A stretch of 6,246 nt of DNA from DASPKW01 sp038244055 (GTDB lineage Bacteria; Planctomycetota; Phycisphaerae; Tepidisphaerales; Tepidisphaeraceae): NCBI GenBank assembly GCA_038244055.1, contig JBBRTW010000433.1, forward strand, positions 1 to 6,246, in the 5' to 3' direction. Position 1 is the first letter of the stretch, and each line of letters opens with the position of its first letter. The notes beneath the pieces are model-generated. The model was not told where the DNA came from, did no database searches, and saw only the letters and a list, made by a program, of their open reading frames with translations. Below, piece by piece: positions 4,776 through 6,246 of the stretch. The translations under genes were made by a program, and so were the position numbers.

Positions 4776-6008
4776 TCACTTCCTCCCCAAATACAAATCC
4801 CTCCCCCTCACCAGACTCTCCATCTTCCGATCCGCCACGCTGCGCTTATTCATCCAGAACCCGCAATCCGGATGCACCCACTTGATCCGCTCGGCCCCCA
4901 CATACCCCGCCGCCTCCTCGATCCGGCTGGCCACGATCTCCGGCGTTTCCACCGAGTTCACCTTCACATCGATCACCCCCAGCCCGATCGCGATCTCCGG
5001 CCGAAGGTCCTTGAAATACTCCAGCTCCTTGTAGCCGCGGAAGGCGAACTCCAGCACGACATGCCCGCAGTGCAGCTTGTTCATGAAGCCGATCAGCTTG
5101 CCCCAGGTGCCTTTCTGGATGGACTGGCCGCCGTAGTTGCCGAAACAGATGTGCACGGCCTTTTCAGGGGTCAGGGTTCGGGGTTCAGGGTTCAGATGAG
5201 GGTTCAGGGTTCGGGGTTCAGGGTTCAAATGAGGGTTCAGGGTTCGGGGTTCAGGGTTCAGGGAAGAAGAGTGCTGCGTACCGGGTGCTGAGTCCTGAGC
5301 ATTTCCTGAACCCTGACCCCTGAACCCTGACCCCTGAGCATTTCCTGAACCCTGACCACTGAACCCTGAACCCTTTCCGAACCCTGAACCCGTCCCCACC
5401 GCATCCAACACGATATTGATCGCGTCGGCCGCCCAGTCGCCTTCTTCGGCGTGGCCGGGGATGTTGGCTTCATCGATTTGCAAGACTTGCGGATCGAGAT
5501 CGGCGACTTGCTTGGCCAGCGCTTTGGCCAGGCCGATCGCCAGGTCCGCCTTGTTCTTATAGTGGTGATCCATGAGCGTCTTGCAGAGCATGTGCGGGCC
5601 GGTGAGCGTGAACTTCAGCGGGTGATTCGTCAGCGACCGCGCGCGGCGATAGTCGCGGGGGAGATTGAGGGTGCCTTCATCGATCGGCCCTTCCACCACG
5701 CCGGCCGGCTCAGCGCGGAAACCCATGCCGGGGAGCTTGCCGAATTCCTCGATATCGGCGCGGGTGACGGCCGAGCGGATGTTCTTCATCGGCCGGATGA
5801 AATACTCGATCATGCCGTTGGTATCCGGGTGGTTGATGTCGAAGCGGTAGAGCTCCCCATCGGCCACCACATCGATCCCCGCCATCTCCTGCGTCTTGAA
5901 AACCACCCGCGTCGCATCCGTCAGCGCCTGCTGCGAAGGCAGGGCCATGAGCCATTCGGGGACGGGATAAGAACCAACGACGGTAGTGCGGATGGCGGGG
6001 GTTGACAT
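4776..6008 (-). CDS. Core-MetE-like cobalamin-independent methionine synthase with in-frame repeat insert
   Basis: This 410-residue protein belongs to the catalytic-domain family of MetE (COG0620 type). It lacks the N-terminal half of full-length MetE. The family transfers a methyl group to homocysteine-type thiols using a zinc site; for short core-MetE forms the methyl donor may be a corrinoid rather than methyltetrahydrofolate. Visible landmarks are TTVVGSYPVPEWL at the N-terminus, DGELYRFD (50-57), QIDEANIPG (177-185), and four likely zinc ligands: H286 and C288 in HICFGNYGG, E320 in VVLEFAF, and C382 in HPDCGFW. IDVKVNSVETPEIVASRIEEA precedes the last ligand. Residues 206-281 are a low-complexity insert encoded by a heptamer repeat; without it the protein would be 334 residues, close to the family size. 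The start at 6008 is preferred over an ATG at 6059 that lies within another repeat. The sequence shows no frameshift or lost ligand, so it may still be active. Confidence 0.85.
   Translation of the reverse strand: MSTPAIRTTVVGSYPVPEWLMALPSQQALTDATRVVFKTQEMAGIDVVADGELYRFDINHPDTNGMIEYFIRPMKNIRSAVTRADIEEFGKLPGMGFRAEPAGVVEGPIDEGTLNLPRDYRRARSLTNHPLKFTLTGPHMLCKTLMDHHYKNKADLAIGLAKALAKQVADLDPQVLQIDEANIPGHAEEGDWAADAINIVLDAVGTGSGFGKGSGFSGQGSGNAQGSGFRGQGSGNAQDSAPGTQHSSSLNPEPRTLNPHLNPEPRTLNPHLNPEPRTLTPEKAVHICFGNYGGQSIQKGTWGKLIGFMNKLHCGHVVLEFAFRGYKELEYFKDLRPEIAIGLGVIDVKVNSVETPEIVASRIEEAAGYVGAERIKWVHPDCGFWMNKRSVADRKMESLVRGRDLYLGRK
5166..5261 (-). repeat. 33-bp tandem repeat (LNPEPRTLNPH x 3)
   Basis: Units lie at 5229-5261, 5196-5228 and 5166-5195, the last partial. 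Each unit is four heptamers plus five bases (agatg or aaatg), giving 33 bp or 11 codons. It encodes two exact copies of LNPEPRTLNPH and one shortened copy ending LTP. Confidence 0.85.
5294..5357 (-). repeat. 25-bp direct repeat with 39-bp offset (GQGSGNAQ twice)
   Basis: The 25 bases at 5294-5318 recur exactly at 5333-5357, both starting cctgagcatttcctgaacc. The offset is 39 bp, or 13 codons, so on the minus strand it encodes GQGSGNAQ twice. The spacing again preserves the reading frame. Confidence 0.8.
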
Positions 6009-6043
6009 GGGGGCCAATGTCAAATGGCAGATGGGGTTTGTCA

Positions 6044-6078
6044 ATGGTTCATTGTCCATTGTCCATCGTCCATTGTTC
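6044..6078 (+). repeat. Heptanucleotide tandem array (attgtcc)
   Basis: Five units lie in exact 7-bp register: atggttc, attgtcc, attgtcc, atcgtcc, attgttc. On the minus strand this reads as ggacaat repeats and creates the false upstream ATG at 6059 of the MetE-like gene. It lies in the divergent intergenic region, 36 bases before the chosen start codon at 6008. Confidence 0.75.
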
Positions 6079-6101
6079 GTCTGCTCCGCCGCCCCTATAC
6101 C
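6073..6101 (+). promoter_or_regulatory. Candidate promoter of the right-edge gene
   Basis: TTGTTC at 6073-6078 and TATACC at 6096-6101 are separated by exactly 17 bp. The -35-like box is the last unit of the attgtcc array, and the -10-like box falls on the first unit of the ataccct array. Both boxes match the sigma70 consensus only partly. If real, transcription would begin near 6108, giving a leader of about 40 bases that contains most of the ataccct array. Confidence 0.3.
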
Positions 6102-6131
6102 CTAAACCCGATACCCTATACCCTATCCCAT
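6097..6131 (+). repeat. Heptanucleotide tandem array (ataccct)
   Basis: Five units lie in exact 7-bp register: ataccct, aaacccg, ataccct, ataccct, atcccat. The array ends six bases before the Shine-Dalgarno of the right-edge gene. It looks loosely telomere-like but has no strand-end context. Confidence 0.75.
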
Positions 6132-6137
6132 CAACAC

Positions 6138-6142
6138 AGGAG
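6138..6142 (+). promoter_or_regulatory. Shine-Dalgarno of the right-edge gene
   Basis: AGGAG lies five bases before the ATG at 6148. It is the best ribosome binding site in the window and fixes that start. Confidence 0.7.
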
Positions 6143-6147
6143 CCGAC

Positions 6148-6246
6148 ATGACCCGATGGATCATCCTCTCAATCACCGGCCTCGCGATGGCATCGACCTC
6201 CGCCCTCGCCCAGCCCAAGGCCGACCCCCCCCCCCCCCCCCCCCCC
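6148..6246 (+). CDS. N-terminal fragment of a secreted protein (truncated by window end)
   Basis: Only about 26 residues are trustworthy: MTRWIILSITGLAMASTSAL, then AQPKAD. This is a clear Sec signal peptide with a likely signal peptidase I cut at ALA-Q. The reading frame then enters the poly-C run and would read as polyproline, which I do not trust. The product cannot be identified. The gene is divergent from the MetE-like gene, with 139 bp between the two starts. Confidence 0.7.
   Translation, partial: MTRWIILSITGLAMASTSALAQPKADPPPPPPP
6225..6246. other. Poly-C run at the contig end, probable artefact
   Basis: The last 22 bases are all C. A homopolymer of this length exactly at a sequence end is best explained by a sequencing or assembly artefact, for example poly-G dark-cycle reads, rather than by a real polyproline tract. 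Confidence 0.6.

Larger units (their letters stand above)
5166..5393. repeat. 228-bp inverted heptamer array inserted inside the MetE-like gene
   Basis: The left arm (5166-5261) repeats agggttc/ggggttc on the plus strand. The right arm (about 5294-5393) repeats the reverse complement, ctgaacc/ctgaccc. A spacer of about 32 bases without repeats separates them. The length is 76 codons, so the frame is kept, and no stop occurs. In the protein the right arm is read first as Gly/Ser/Gln-rich sequence (GSGFGKGSGFSGQGSGNAQ), then the left arm as LNPEPRTLNPH repeats. It lies between helix sequence AINIVLDAVG and the strand bearing the zinc ligands HIC, most likely a surface loop. Confidence 0.85.

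Noticed and set aside
6097..6131. Telomere-like repeat
   Set aside because: It is a short imperfect heptamer array between a divergent gene pair. Nearby arrays with other sequences have the same period, so a telomere is not indicated.

Overview
The window looks like a fragment of a Planctomycetota genome, most probably a Phycisphaerae-type lineage. Three things suggest this: a C-terminal zinc ribbon with the CGYDLRATPERCPECG signature common in predicted proteins of that phylum, high G+C, and gene-sparse intergenic DNA full of short dispersed and tandem repeats. The assignment is an inference. The sequence ends in a 22-base C homopolymer, so the right edge is probably an artefactual contig end.

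Layout, left to right. Positions 1-208 are a repeat-rich leader ending in an 18-bp tandem repeat. A secreted two-domain protein of unknown function follows (209-1489, +). It converges on a secreted GH5-type glycoside hydrolase (1592-2716, -). Divergent from the hydrolase is a two-pass membrane protein with an STN/secretin-like periplasmic domain and a cytoplasmic zinc ribbon (2814-3782, +). Positions 3743-4092 hold two inverted copies of a REP-like palindromic element between convergent genes. Next comes a small probable lipoprotein (4093-4653, -), preceded on its strand by a core-MetE-like methionine synthase (4776-6008, -). At the right edge is the start of another secreted protein (6148-end, +), divergent from the MetE-like gene.

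The genes do not form an obvious pathway. Four of the six products carry an export signal and one is a membrane protein, and the GH5 enzyme fits a polysaccharide-degrading lifestyle. The MetE-like protein is the only clearly cytoplasmic metabolic enzyme.

The main point of interest is repeat DNA. Four tandem arrays with different sequences all have a 7-bp period: tgcttca at 4730-4765, agggttc and its complement at 5166-5393, attgtcc at 6044-6078, and ataccct at 6097-6131. Three lie just upstream of start codons. The fourth lies inside the MetE-like gene as a 228-bp insert that keeps the frame. It has two arms in opposite orientation, so one repeat is read as two unrelated peptide repeats. It falls in a loop just before the zinc-ligand motif HxC, and all zinc ligands are retained. 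These arrays resemble the heptanucleotide STRR repeats of cyanobacteria. I see no CRISPR array, transposase, tRNA or rRNA in the window.
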